DNA of 49,625 bases, from NCBI GenBank assembly GCA_002104905.1, contig MCFE01000651.1:1-49625 (forward strand), read 5' to 3'. The notes under the pieces were generated by a model, which was not told the DNA's origin, did no database searches, and worked only from the letters and a program-made list of their open reading frames with translations. This document shows, in pieces, positions 8,586 to 18,790 of the stretch (positions within the stretch are counted from its first letter, which is position 1; each line of letters begins with the position of its first letter). Source of the stretch: Basidiobolus meristosporus CBS 931.73. Its lineage: Eukaryota > Basidiobolomycota > Basidiobolomycetes > Basidiobolales > Basidiobolaceae. Both the position numbers and the translations under genes were made by a program.

Positions 8586-8868
8586 TGCGCTTTGTTACCG
8601 TAGCAGTGATTCCAGGCCTTGCCACGAATCATGTAGCCGTTGATGCCCCTGTTCTTTTCCACGTACTCGCGAGTATAGAAGGGCTCATTATCGCATCTCA
8701 CCATGTGCACAGTATGCGGCCGATTACTACCAAAACATTCGAGCTTTGCCTGTCGTTAAGACGCCCAATGCACAATCCCCGCTATTGCGCCAGGCTTTCA
8801 CCACCGTGATCAGAAAGCACAATAACCTGAACATTACTAATGCCAACGGCACTAAAGGCCTCGTGACA
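8586..8868 (+). pseudogene. B1, family B relic with signal-peptide frameshift
   Basis: ATG CGC TTT GTT ACC matches the B start. A 7-bp deletion (AATCGGC) at the signal peptide/mature junction shifts the frame. The sequence then follows B through LLRQ..TTV and the NANG region before a deletion joins it at about 8868 to a B 3' flank (compare 21190). The C-terminal third is missing. Confidence 0.85.
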
Positions 8869-9296
8869 AAATACAGATAAATCAACCTAAACAGAGAATA
8901 TTGAGTAGGCAAAACAAATAAACCCTCCTTGCGCGACTACCCTACTCTCAGAGTCTCACAGACTATCAATTCATGGTAGACACAGTGCACCAGTCCAAAA
9001 AGAATTGATAAACTACAACGACAGACATCGAAGGGACACTTGACATTTGGTTGGTAGCAGGGTGAAATAGTGCATGCAACAGTTCAATCAGCGTTATATA
9101 TCAACTAACGTATTGGAGAACCGGTAGGTCCCTACTTTGGGATGTCAGTAAGCCTTTGTGAGCGCCATTTTCAATGTTTATGTAGCTGCTGCATCGAACT
9201 GTAAAATAAGAGTATCGATATTGGGAGTTAAATTGCCGTAAACATGATTTTTGGTCTAAGCCAAAATACGATTGTAGTATTCGTGAGACGCAAAAC
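8869..9296 (+). repeat. B 3'-flank block
   Basis: Aligns with 21190-21600 (GAGAATATTGAGTA, CTACCCTACTCTCA, ACCAGTCCAAAAAGAAT). No gene visible. Confidence 0.7.
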
Positions 9297-9385
9297 GACT
9301 CATACTACGACTTTTCAAGCAAGGGCTTGATGTGTGCACACAGGAATGGCACTGTTCTTACGTAGTTGGTTATTTCATAGTCAAT
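9297..9385 (+). other. Conserved noncoding block 1, copy a
   Basis: ACTCATACTACGA, a CAAGCAAGGGCTTG inverted repeat, then GTGCACACAGGAATGGCAC and TGTTCTTACGTAG. The same block is at about 21630, 41420 and 45895. Its arms read CAAG/CTTG here and CGAG/CTCG in the 41 and 45 kb copies. Confidence 0.75.
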
Positions 9386-9462
9386 GTTTCCAGTACGGAG
9401 CAGTATATATAACACAGTTTTTTTTGTCTCTTCTAATATTGTGGGATTTGGTCAAGCTTCCA

Positions 9463-9552
9463 CCAGTAATAAGCCTTCTCTTTGGAACACTTTCTGATAG
9501 GCAATTACCAGCACTAAACCTTCTCTTTGGAATACTTTGAGATAGACAATTC
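9463..9552 (+). repeat. Two 45-bp tandem copies
   Basis: CCAGTAATAAGCCTTCTCTT and CCAGCACTAAACCTTCTCTT begin the two copies (9463 and 9508). They lie in the upstream region of gene E. Confidence 0.75.
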
Positions 9553-9595
9553 TTCCAAAAATTTTCCTACTAGTAACTGAGGTTTGGGGAACCAA

Positions 9596-9603
9596 TATAA
9601 AAG
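9596..9603 (+). promoter_or_regulatory. TATA box of gene E
   Basis: TATAAAAG 38 bp before the ATG at 9634. An out-of-frame ATG at 9614 sits only about 15 bp after the TATA box and is probably upstream of transcription. Confidence 0.55.
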
Positions 9604-9633
9604 AGAAACGTAGCATGGTATGCTGCCATAACA

Positions 9634-10332
9634 ATGCTTTTCCGTATAACTGACCTCGCTATTCTGGGTGTACTTGCCGCCTCTGTAACAAGCAAGCCTC
9701 TGGACCCTAAGATTGGCACAAACGGATTACTTCCTCCTTTGACATACTCCCCCATTGTGGAGGAGTTTCCGCCTAACCTGCCATTCACAAGTGTAACACA
9801 TCAATGCCTGATCAATAGTATGAACTATCCTACTTGGTATTCGGCCGTGCTTTCCTCCGAAGCAGACTTGCAGTTCCTAGACTGGGAGTATCCAATGAAC
9901 GAAACTAATTACCAGGTTGATGATAGCGAGACCTCTGTGTCCCCTAACTCCATTCCCAACGGAGTCATGGGCTATTGTAACGGAGAGGATGGCGCCTATG
10001 GATCTACCTATCAGTTGTATTATCCAAAGATCAACCAATGCTACAACATATCGCCCAAGCCCAATGTGGGAGTCATGAATTTCAGTCCTTTCACTGAGAA
10101 TACTTTCTGCTTCTTCAGTGAGGCTAACTGCCGTGGAGAGCGTGTGTGTGTCTACCGAAGCCTATCAAATCCTAGCTCAGATGGATTGATTGTCCCAGCA
10201 ACTACCAATATGCTAAGCAACGGAATCCTCAGTACCTTGGCTTTGTCTCCCAAGCCAGCAGATGGATATGTTTCACCACTATGTAGTGTGATTAACCCTC
10301 CCAACACCCATCTTGAGAGGAGCCAGTGCTGA
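9634..10332 (+). CDS. E, secreted cysteine-containing protein
   Basis: A 232-aa protein starting at the ATG at 9634. Signal peptide about 1-20 (MLFRITDLAILGVLAASVTS), with MLFR and the PLD after cleavage shared with D1. About nine Cys in the mature part (HQC, GYCNGEDG, NQCYN, CFFSEANCRGERVCVYR, SPLCS, final C), no membrane segment and no GPI-like tail. The CFFSEANCRGERVCVY stretch loosely recalls the strand motif of beta/gamma-crystallin-like secreted proteins, but I would not assign that fold from it. Acidic residues and possible N-glycosylation sites (NETN, NIS) are present. It has no paralogue in the window. Confidence 0.8.
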   Translation: MLFRITDLAILGVLAASVTSKPLDPKIGTNGLLPPLTYSPIVEEFPPNLPFTSVTHQCLINSMNYPTWYSAVLSSEADLQFLDWEYPMNETNYQVDDSETSVSPNSIPNGVMGYCNGEDGAYGSTYQLYYPKINQCYNISPKPNVGVMNFSPFTENTFCFFSEANCRGERVCVYRSLSNPSSDGLIVPATTNMLSNGILSTLALSPKPADGYVSPLCSVINPPNTHLERSQC

Positions 10333-10701
10333 AGTAAAGACTAGCACCAACATATAGATAATCAATAAACAGCAAATGAAATCCCACATGCACTGAAGCA
10401 ATAGCAAACGACAGTTATCTTAACGATAACCAACATCCATGACCCAATACCCTGTACACTACACACAATGTAACTTTCAAGACTAACGTAGTTAATAATA
10501 CCATGGTTAAATACTCAGCTTAAGTGGAGTGAGTGCTATTTAACCAAAATTATGCGATAATCGTCCAAGCGTGAACTACTAGCAGGTATAGTGACTTGCA
10601 GTGTCACGCCGGTTAATGACATTGGCAGTCAATGTCGATATGGAATCAGTTCATCTATACTTACAAACAATGCAAGCGCCGGACGAATCAGTATTATCTC
10701 A
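10333..10701. other. Intergenic, nothing recognised
   Basis: AATAAA near 10365 could end the E transcript. No supported gene or RNA; the frame at 10601 is a fragment without an identifiable domain. Confidence 0.5.
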
Positions 10702-11313
10702 CATTACCTGGTCCAGCTTTTGTAATACCTCCGTGATTGCGTCACGTGTCAATAAAATTTTGCGTGCTCAATCACGATTCGATTCTTCCAAGTGGCAGTC
10801 TATACAGCTTCACGAATATTTAGCTACGTAAATAGCCAGACGACAGGTAACGTACATGTAAGCTGAAATCTAACTAGTCTGACAGTAAACGAAGCACTGT
10901 ACCTCGATAAGTGACTTTCTAAAGCCACGGAAGCAACGTATTTGAATCCTTCATCTCGCCGAAGACACTCAGCCCAAAAGTAGGTTCGTAACTAGAACGT
11001 AAAGATAATCAAAGCATAGGCGGTCATGTCTATCCCCCCCTGCTTGATGTGCATTACATAACACACCATGAAAGCCATCGTAGTTCTAACCAAAAATGGT
11101 CAGTATCTCAACTACTTGATAAGTGATCATCATCAAAAAAAATGATCATTTGCCAGAAATTTCGATCAATTTGTCATCCAGTTTCACGAGCCCATTATAT
11201 AACGTGACTCGATGAACCTGGTTTGGTATTCAGAACTAAATTACAATGCCAGCCAACCTTCCACGCAGAGCACTACTAGCCATCACCAGCTATAACGAGC
11301 CCTTCTACGCCAA
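10702..11313 (+). repeat. Duplicated Hsp31 upstream region, copy 1
   Basis: Matches 13579-14190 (offset 2877 bp) with only a few differences seen, up to codon 23 of the gene, where divergence starts abruptly. It contains a TCACGTG E-box-like motif (about 10740), paired TGATCA sites, a GAAATTTC dyad (11156-11163, like a heat-shock element half-site pair) and TTATATAA (11195). Confidence 0.85.
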
Positions 11314-11974
11314 CGGCAGTAAAACCGGACTGTTTTACACCGAAGCATTGCATCCTTACGAAGCGCTTGTTGAGGCCGGGTTTGAGGTCGATTTTGCGTC
11401 CGAGACTGGTACCTACGGAGTGGATGAGCACTCCCTCTCTAAGGATTTCCTGTCCGAAGATGATCAAAAGGTGCTGGCCGACCCTTCACATCCTTTCAAT
11501 GTCAAGCTGAACTCGCAGCTTTACAAGGCGGAAGATCTCAACCCTGCTGACTACGGGCTGTTCTTTGCCTCTGCTGGCCACGCAACCCTGTGGGATTATC
11601 CTACAGCTCGTCACCTGCAGCATATTGCTGAAGACATTTATAAGCGCGGGGGTGTGGTTTCGGCTGTATGTCATGGACCCGCCATTCTCCCAGGTATTAT
11701 GGACAGTACCACTGGTAAGTCCATCATTGCTGGCAAAACGGTTACTGGGTTCACCACTGAGGGTGAGGAAATGCTAAATCTGCTTGAGCTGATCAAATCG
11801 GCCAATGTGGCTACAATCGAGGAAGGAGCAGCGGCGGTCGGGGCAGAGTATGTGGCACCCCCTACTCCTTTTGCCGACTTTACTCAGACTGATGGTCGTG
11901 TGGTCACTGGCGCTAACCCTGCAAGTGCCAAATCTACTGCGGTGAATGCTATCAAAGTGTTCTCGAGTCTTTGA
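11246..11974 (+). CDS. Hsp31-like DJ-1/PfpI protein (probable glyoxalase III), copy 1
   Basis: A 242-aa protein, full length for the fungal Hsp31 group of the DJ-1/PfpI superfamily. These proteins detoxify methylglyoxal to lactate without glutathione and act as stress chaperones in the cytosol. The catalytic triad region is visible: Glu33 (LFYTEALHPYE), Cys142-His143 in the nucleophile elbow (VVSAVCHGPAI), plus the family strings ITSYNEPFYANG, DEHSLSKDFL, FASAGHATLWDYP and VTGANPAS. No signal peptide or intron. TTATATAA is about 45 bp upstream. The paralogue at 14123 is about 94% identical in protein, and nearly all DNA differences after codon 22 are silent, so both copies look to be under purifying selection. 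Confidence 0.95.
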   Translation: MPANLPRRALLAITSYNEPFYANGSKTGLFYTEALHPYEALVEAGFEVDFASETGTYGVDEHSLSKDFLSEDDQKVLADPSHPFNVKLNSQLYKAEDLNPADYGLFFASAGHATLWDYPTARHLQHIAEDIYKRGGVVSAVCHGPAILPGIMDSTTGKSIIAGKTVTGFTTEGEEMLNLLELIKSANVATIEEGAAAVGAEYVAPPTPFADFTQTDGRVVTGANPASAKSTAVNAIKVFSSL

Positions 11975-12300
11975 GAGGCTGTCCATGTGTATAATATGTA
12001 ATCCTTGTTCATTGTAAAGAGAGCAACAACCTTCTATGCAAATAAAATAAGCAAATATAACGTACATAGTCATTGTATTGGTAGGTGAACTAACCCTAAG
12101 TACTACCATTGGGGGCTATAGCTTTGTTTACCCTAAACCAACTAATGCAGAGTATGATCAGGTCAAGTGGAACGGTATGCATTTAACCAAAACTTGAGGA
12201 TAGTAACTAGAGCGAGTACAGTCATATCTAGTGATGGGGATTAAGTGTCAATGTTCCTACTTCTTACCGAACAAAATGATATTATCTCATACTTTTGATG
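11975..12300. other. Intergenic
   Basis: AATAAAATAAG near 12041 is a candidate polyadenylation signal for the Hsp31 copy 1 transcript. Otherwise nothing recognised. Confidence 0.5.
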
Positions 12301-12453
12301 CCGCCTATCAGGGTTAGAGTGAAGGCCTCCCAAGATATCTTGAAGAACCTCAAAAGTGCCATATCCTACCTCACCACCTTAGACGAGGTCAACCTCCAGA
12401 GGATTGATGCATTTGGTATTAGTGCCACTCAATCCAGTACTTGGCTCTTATGA
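12301..12453 (+). pseudogene. Alpha/beta-hydrolase (dienelactone hydrolase-like) relic, middle part
   Basis: An open stretch reads LKNLKSAISYLTTLDEVNLQ then RIDAFGIS, close to the AIDYLsTLPEVD..RIG.wGIs segment of alpha/beta hydrolases just before the nucleophile elbow. The conserved G-x-x-x-G-G is lost and the frame ends in TGA. No upstream or downstream gene parts are visible. The N-terminal part of the same family is at 18.4 kb. Confidence 0.55.
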
Positions 12454-13170
12454 ATTATCTAACCTTTCCTACCTGCTATCGTAGAATGTACATTAGTTAA
12501 GAAACTACATCAGTAGTATATGGCTTTCAACCTTTCTAGCCTCAACTACAACATTTACGTCCTAATCTGCCTACTTGGTCCCGAGATTAGGCTGGTATGA
12601 AGTTTAAGTTTGATGGAAAAAGGAAATTGAAATCTTTGCTTACTTTATCTTCCAGTGAGACAGGGTAATATGTGTGTGTTTCTTTGCATAGTCCAAGTTG
12701 AGATCATGGCGGTTTTGTTATGGAGCAACAACCCTAATCACAAAAATGAAAACACACACAAAGATCTACAGTTTGATACTCCTTGACAATGCTGCCTACT
12801 TGGTCAAGTACAGTGGTAATAATTGAGTGATATATACTCCGGGGATAGTGGTAATTTCGACCTATAAAATATCAAGCGCTGTAACATTGAAACATGCATT
12901 TCATATTCCGCTATTTTCCCATGTTTGCAACCTGAGCCAAGACAAGAGTTGTGTATGCATGCATGCAAATTGTATGGAATGTGTTTCCTGTGGAAGATAA
13001 GAATAATATTATCAACAGATTGATAGACAGGCCTGCTTTGTTCAGGTACCAAGGATGTCAGAAGTCAATTAGTGGCTCATAACTCTGAGGAATTACGCTA
13101 TTACACATCTATGGTAGTTACTCCATTAATATTTTAATGATTAATTGGCTTGTTTACATCTTTTATACAG
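12454..13170. other. Intergenic, possible exon remnants
   Basis: No gene recognised. A GT...AG pair ending at TTTTATACAG (13170) precedes the relic at 13171 and may be its 3' splice site. The ATGCATGCATG run at about 12955 is a short palindromic repeat. Confidence 0.4.
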
Positions 13171-13514
13171 AAACCTTCGCTTTCACCAACTTTTCCGAAA
13201 ACTTCTACAACTCCTCCTGCAGTTGCTCATCCCCGGCATAAGCACTGGGTTGGATTTCGTTTGCAATCGGGATAAAGCACCACTTATACAAGATTGGTTG
13301 GCAGACTTGGCAGAATTTTGGAATGTTCGAAGGGATTTCCTGCTTTACGTGAGAATCACTGCGTTGTTGAAGTCGACGAAGATGTTTCTATCACATCTTG
13401 AATTACGTATGGAATCGAGTTTGCCAAAAGCCCAAGAGGTTGTATCTTATTGGAGGGAAGACCCACAAGCTGATCCAAGCTAGTGGATCGCTACATGAAA
13501 CCTACCCGGTTGGG
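13171..13514 (+). pseudogene. Unrecognised gene relic
   Basis: After a splice-acceptor-like TTTTATACAG, one frame reads AHPRHKHWVGFRLQSG, TAA, then TRLVGRLGRILECSKGFPAL, RENHCVVEVDEDVS. A second frame then reads LNYVWNRVCQKPKRLYLIGG then KTHKLIQ. The composition looks coding, with one stop and one frameshift. I do not recognise the family. Confidence 0.4.
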
Positions 13515-13578
13515 AATTTACTCTGTGGGTCTAAGCACTGAGTGAAATGTGGTATTATCTCAGATCTGACATCCACAG

Positions 13579-14190
13579 CATTACCTGTTCCAGCCTTTGT
13601 AATACCTCCGTGATTGCGTCACGTGTCAATAAAATTTTGCGTGCTCAATCACGATTCGATTCTTCCAAGTGGCAGTCTATACAGCTTCACGAATATTTAG
13701 CTACGTAAATAGCCAGACGACAGGTAACGTACATGTAAGCTGAAATCTAACTAGTCTGACAGTAAACGAAGCACTGTACCTCGATAAGTGACTTTCTAAA
13801 GCCACGGAAGCAACGTATTTGAATCCTTCATCTCCCCGAAGCCACTCAGCCCAAAAGTAGGTTCGTAACTAGAACGTAAAGATAATCAAAGCATAGGCGG
13901 TCATGTCTATCCCCCCCTGCTTGATGTGCATTACATAACACACCATGAAAGCCATCGTAGTTCTAACCAAAAATGGTCAGTATCTCAACTACTTGATAAG
14001 TGATCATCATCAAAAAAAATGATCATTTGCCAGAAATTTCGATCAATTTGTCATCCAGTTTCACGAGCCCATTATATAACGTGACTCGATGAACCTGGTT
14101 TGGTATTCAGAACTAAATTACAATGCCAGCCAACCTTCCACGCAGAGCACTACTAGCCATCACCAGCTATAACGAGCCCTTCTACGCCAA
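13579..14190 (+). repeat. Duplicated Hsp31 upstream region, copy 2
   Basis: Second copy of 10702-11313, including the GAAATTTC dyad (14033-14040) and TATA box. Nearly identical to copy 1, in contrast to the coding region after codon 22. Confidence 0.85.
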
Positions 14191-14851
14191 TGGTAGTAAG
14201 ACTGGACTTTTCTATACGGAAGCATTGCATCCTTACGAAGCGCTTGTTGAGGCCGGGTTCGAGGTTGACTTCGCCTCCGAGACTGGTACCTACGGAGTCG
14301 ATGAGCACTCCTTGTCGAAAGACTTTCTCTCCGAGGATGATCAAAAGGTGCTGAACGACCCTTCACATCCATTCAATGTCAAACTGAACTCACATCTTCG
14401 CAAGGCGTCGGACCTCAACCCTGCTGACTATGGCCTATTCTTTGCCTCTGCCGGGCACGCGACCTTGTGGGATTACCCTACGGCTCGTGGCCTACAGCAT
14501 ATTGCCGAGGACATATACAAGCGTGGAGGTGTTGTTTCAGCTGTGTGTCATGGACCAGCCATTCTCCCAGGCATCGTTGACAGCACCACAGGCAAATCCA
14601 TCATTGCTGGCAAGAAGGTCACCGGGTTCACCACGGAGGGTGAGGTGATGCTTAGCCTGCTTGATATTATCAAATCAGCCAATGTGGCTACAATCGAAGA
14701 AGGAGCGGCCGCTGTTGGAGCCGAGTATGTGGCACCCCCCACTCCGTTTGCCGATTTTACACAAACTGACGGCCGAGTTGTCACTGGAGCTAACCCAGCA
14801 AGCGCACGATCCACCGCTGAGGATGCCATCAAGGTGTTCTCGAGCCTCTAA
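14123..14851 (+). CDS. Hsp31-like DJ-1/PfpI protein (probable glyoxalase III), copy 2
   Basis: 242 aa, same catalytic residues as copy 1 (Glu33, Cys142, His143). Amino-acid changes relative to copy 1 include LADP to LNDP, SQLYKAED to SHLRKASD, RHLQH to RGLQH, GKTV to GKKV and KSTAVN to RSTAED, all away from the active site. In a 60-codon stretch from codon 23 I count about 24 base differences with only one residue changed. The first 22 codons and about 540 bp upstream are almost identical between copies, which points to gene conversion of the 5' part or a chimeric duplication. Confidence 0.95.
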   Translation: MPANLPRRALLAITSYNEPFYANGSKTGLFYTEALHPYEALVEAGFEVDFASETGTYGVDEHSLSKDFLSEDDQKVLNDPSHPFNVKLNSHLRKASDLNPADYGLFFASAGHATLWDYPTARGLQHIAEDIYKRGGVVSAVCHGPAILPGIVDSTTGKSIIAGKKVTGFTTEGEVMLSLLDIIKSANVATIEEGAAAVGAEYVAPPTPFADFTQTDGRVVTGANPASARSTAEDAIKVFSSL

Positions 14852-15319
14852 AGGGCAATATCTGTGTATAGAAGTAGATAGGCATTCAATAAATTTCTTA
14901 ATTAACTCTCAATACTGTCTACATTGGTACTTCATGTTTAAAGATTTCTGCATCTGGTGATGGTAAAGCTATTGGATGCTATGGAGTATCAAAAAAAATC
15001 CTCTGGCTTCTTGTTGCCGCGTTGTACTTTTGCATTTTCTACAATGCAGAGAGGACTAGCGGAAATGTCATGTGTATTCGGAGAGCTGAGAAACTGTGAA
15101 AGTTAAAGACTTTTCCCAGTCTTTCTAAAGGATTTTATAGAGATGACTCTAGCAAAGGAGCCACAAGACATCATCAATGCTATCATTATGATTGATTAGT
15201 TAGCAGTGTTTGGAGTCCATGGATATGACCAGTTGTGGTGTAAAGCACAACATACTCTCACACTTGCAGCGTGCGTTTATCTTAAGGAGCCTGTTTGTCA
15301 GACTTTTGAGTTTGCCAAC
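14852..15319. other. Intergenic
   Basis: TCAATAAATTTC near 14885 may end the Hsp31 copy 2 transcript. Nothing else recognised; CpG frequency begins to fall here. Confidence 0.4.
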
Positions 15320-16005
15320 TATAGTTCTCTGAATTTCACTACTTGGAGAGTGTCACTGTTGATCATTTTATCTTGCCTGGCCTGTCTACTGGCTGAAGCA
15401 TGTAGAAATATATTTTTCTTGCTTGCTACTTCCACTATAGATAAGACCATTGGGATTACTCTTGACCACATCCGCGCACTTGCTTCCACGCCAATTGTGC
15501 AAGAGAACAACACCACAGAGATGAAGAATCCATGTGATGGCTTTCCTGTTTGTAATCCCGCATGGTTCTCTAGGGAGGTGGTGTCTGGACAAGCCCCTTC
15601 AGCCAAAAGGCCATTGAGGATAGCGATGTAGCCAATGGTGCTTATCACACATCCAAAGTTTAGGCAGTGTGCAAACATTGAGCATAACGGAAGCCATCTA
15701 TTGCTTTCATGGCAAGTCCCACTGTTTTGGAGAGCGAGTTTGCATGATCCCACATGGCCCTGGCTCTTAATATAACACAATCATCCCTGCCGTCTCCGCT
15801 CTCATTAACACCGCCATTGCCAATACCTTCAAAATCACAGCTTCCAGCCCCATTTCCGTTATTGCCACCATTGCTAACCCCTCCGCTCCCACCATCACTA
15901 CCGCCGCTACTGTTACCAGTATCAAAAGCACCACTACCACAACTACCATTCCTATTATCACCACTGCTACCGCTATTTCCATTGCCAGCGCCGCCACCTC
16001 ATAGT
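15320..16005 (-). pseudogene. Relic of a Gly/Asn/Ser-rich membrane protein
   Basis: On the minus strand about 16005-15664 is open and low complexity (GGAGNGNSGSSGDNRNGSCG and similar), then SLSKTVGLAMKAIDGFRYAQ. After frame changes the sequence continues with hydrophobic segments (CVISTIGYIAILNGLLAEG, GFFISVVLFSCTIGVEASAR and SRVIPMVLSIVEVA). The order suggests a multi-pass membrane protein with stops and shifts. There is no ATG for the low-complexity part. The family is not recognised. Confidence 0.35.
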
Positions 16006-16204
16006 TTTAGACATCAAGGCCTTTTCCTCCGCATTATTTAAGCAGGCTCTGTTACATGGCTACGTACAATTGACCAATGGATGACTGAAACTAATTTTAT
16101 GCAATATATGATACCTGTTGCTTGACTAGCATGCAGTTAGTGTCACGAATAAAAAAATGGTTACTTGAATGGCATTGAGAAAGTAATAGAAGTGTGGCAA
16201 CTTT

Positions 16205-16537
16205 GTGAGGGAATCCCCCATCCAGTCATGCAGCTTTCCTTCCTCTTGCTTGTTGCAGCAATCATATCTTTATGAATCTCAGGTATCTCACATCAACAAC
16301 CTATGTGCTGAGCAGTTAGGAGCTTGTTATCAGAAGGAAGTGGCTTCCAACACAGAATACAAATCCTTGACTGAGAATGAAGGCAACTTAGATATGAGTG
16401 ATTGAATTATAATAAGTAAAGTTATAAAGAATTGGCATTTTTAATGGCTGCTTTTTCAGTAAGGCCAATGCATTATTGAACCTTGAGTAGTTTGACAAAG
16501 CATAGGCCATCAATTAGACCCTCCATCTACCCATCAT
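16205..16537 (+). pseudogene. A3, heavily decayed family A copy
   Basis: CATCCAGTCATGCAGCTTTC matches the A start (ATG 16228). EQLGACYQ remains near 16315 and AAGGCCAATGCATTATTGAA near 16460 matches the core codons. It has multiple stops and deletions, and almost every CpG of the intact A genes is lost. The TATA element upstream is also eroded. Confidence 0.75.
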
Positions 16538-18373
16538 GAATGTAAGTGATTTGCTTGGTGGTTATACTCTGACCTGCCAGCCTCATGTGCTTCAAAGTCA
16601 TTAAGAACCGTTGCTGAGTATTGCATAGAACAATGCACCTCAATATGGCTTCATGTTACTGTGTGCTATTTGCCAGCTTTTGCTCCCTTAATAAATGAGT
16701 AAACAACTGAGTTCCATACCAATCACACACAAGTATGAAGGCAGCAAGTGCAGCTAAGATATCAACATTGTGAATGCACATTCAAATCTACCACTACATG
16801 CATATACAGAGAGCTTGGAAGGCAGGATTTCCAGCCATTCTCATCTGGCCTATGCACCCATATATAGCACCTCTAGGCCACATCAAGGAGTCAGCTTGTA
16901 ATTCCCAAGTTCATACTGGTGTATATGTTTTGCTTCAAATGTTGTTTCTATTTACCAAAGTGTTATTGTGTAGCTAAAGTGGCATAGTAGCTTTCCTCTT
17001 CACTGAATACTTGCATCTTAAATTGAAACTATTGGTTAATGACCAAGCAATACAGTTCTACTATTGTTGGTATATATTGGTGACTATTTATAGTTTGATC
17101 AATATGGTATTATTTATGCTATACATAAATCACTTTTAGTCAGCATACACACATATTTTGAAGAGTATTACCAACATGCACTGGAACTAAAGCATCTCAC
17201 TCATTGCAATGTTATATAAAATCAAGGAGTGCCCAGCATCCTGAAGGAGCCCAACACTCAATACAATATGCCTAATTCACCAGTTTGCATGAGTATTCAT
17301 ACCTTGTGCACCATCAAGATTCTCAAGGATACATTGAATTCACCATAATATAGATGGGCTAGTCTTTATGAGTAATGATGAAAGGCTGCTATGTATTGGT
17401 AATATCCATGATAAGTTTTGAAGGAATGTCTAAAATTGCTGACAAAGGCAGTTAAACTTTATGTGAGCAATTTTGACAAATGCTATCAGTTTGTTGCAGG
17501 ATTCTTGGAGATATTGGAGTTTACTGAGTGAGTAAGTAGATTATTTAGCATTCACTCAATGATATGTTGTAAGTAAAAGTAGTATTTGTACTTTTGGACA
17601 CTTTTTGCAAGACAAGCATGTAAAATATGCTTAGGAATGTTGCAAGAGTATGTGTGCAAAGTTTGGGGCTGTATTGGCTACTTGGAGACATTTCATTTCC
17701 TAAGTGCCTGTACTTTTGGGTGGAGCTATTTCAAGTGAACCCCAACAAGAAGCTTGGTTGGAGCTCTCTTAGACTTGTAGGCTATAATCTAAGTGATCAA
17801 GTTAGGTGGATGTTTAGGTGTAATTACAAAATTTACCATGTAATGTGTTTGATGTAGGCAATAGTTTTGTGTGCTTGAATATCAAGTTCATTGTCTTGGG
17901 CATACATTAGAAGACACAATGTAATATGCATGGAGCTCTGGGCCCAGTATACTTTGTCAGGAGTATAACTGCAGCTTCAGTGATCCAACCAAAAAGCACC
18001 TATATAGTACACCCAGCCCTCCATTTGGTTTTTGATATTACCATATCCTATTCTCATCTACTGCCTTTTGGTTCAGTCCAATCTTGACTATATAAGCTCC
18101 CAAGCTTCTGGTCTAGCAAATTTCTGGTTGAGGCAGAGAGATGATGGTGAAGAAAATGCTGTGTACCTGAATCATAAGCATTGTCACTGTCAAAACTTAA
18201 TTGTTCATATATGGTTAGAACTGATTAACAGAGTCAAAAAATCTTTTAATAGGTTCATTGTCTCATCATGGTAATGGCAAATGCCAAATGTTGACCTCTA
18301 AGTGCTCACTCAACTCAAGTGACCCCGGTGAAGCGGTACCAATGCAGTGCCCTTGTCTCCCCAAGAGAGTCTA
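16538..18373. other. CpG-free, gene-poor stretch
   Basis: I find no CpG dinucleotide from about 16,610 to about 18,325. No protein family is recognised in any frame; open frames here lack support. It is probably ancient repeat or gene DNA altered by CpG decay. Confidence 0.7.
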
Positions 18374-18790
18374 AAATGCAATCCTGAACAAGGAGTGAAG
18401 GAACATACTGCGGGCCTTTACATCAAGAAATTGGCCAAGATTGACTTCATTACCCTGAATTTCAATGCCGCCAACCAAGGCAAGAATGAAGGCCTCAACC
18501 ACAGAGTGGAGGACTTCAATCTAGCTATCTTGGATGAGGCTGATACCTCTGCATCAGGAGGATATGCTACCTGTGCCGTATAAACTTATTTCATGGGGAG
18601 AAGCTATGTCGTTTATTCAACGACTTGCCAGAGGCAAAGAGTGTGGCGCCTTCCCTGCTTAGAGATGGAACATGGGTACCAAAGGGCTCGTATATCAAAC
18701 CTTCATTCAGGCAAGCTACACTGATAAATCAATTGTGGGAATCCAGGTTTTCGAGTGTATTGGCACAGTCAATGCCGAACACATATAACT
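18374..18790 (+). pseudogene. Alpha/beta-hydrolase (dienelactone hydrolase-like) relic, N-terminal and elbow parts
   Basis: Reads GVKEHTAGLYIKKLAKIDFI then TLNFNAANQGKNEG and RVEDFN, matching the GVKEQTA..YA..LA..G.vtl.FDa.yQGeS..G region of this hydrolase group. DTSASGGYATCAV follows, matching the nucleophile elbow GIC.SGGY with the nucleophile Cys/Ser context disturbed. A frameshift then gives KLCRLFNDLPEAKSVAPSLL, resembling the downstream RLFR.G region. The middle segment present at 12.3 kb is missing here. It is not functional. Confidence 0.65.

Noticed and set aside
15754-16041. Pro/Leu-rich plus-strand protein
   Set aside because: A low-complexity shadow; the minus-strand Gly/Asn/Ser reading joins better to adjoining coding-like sequence.
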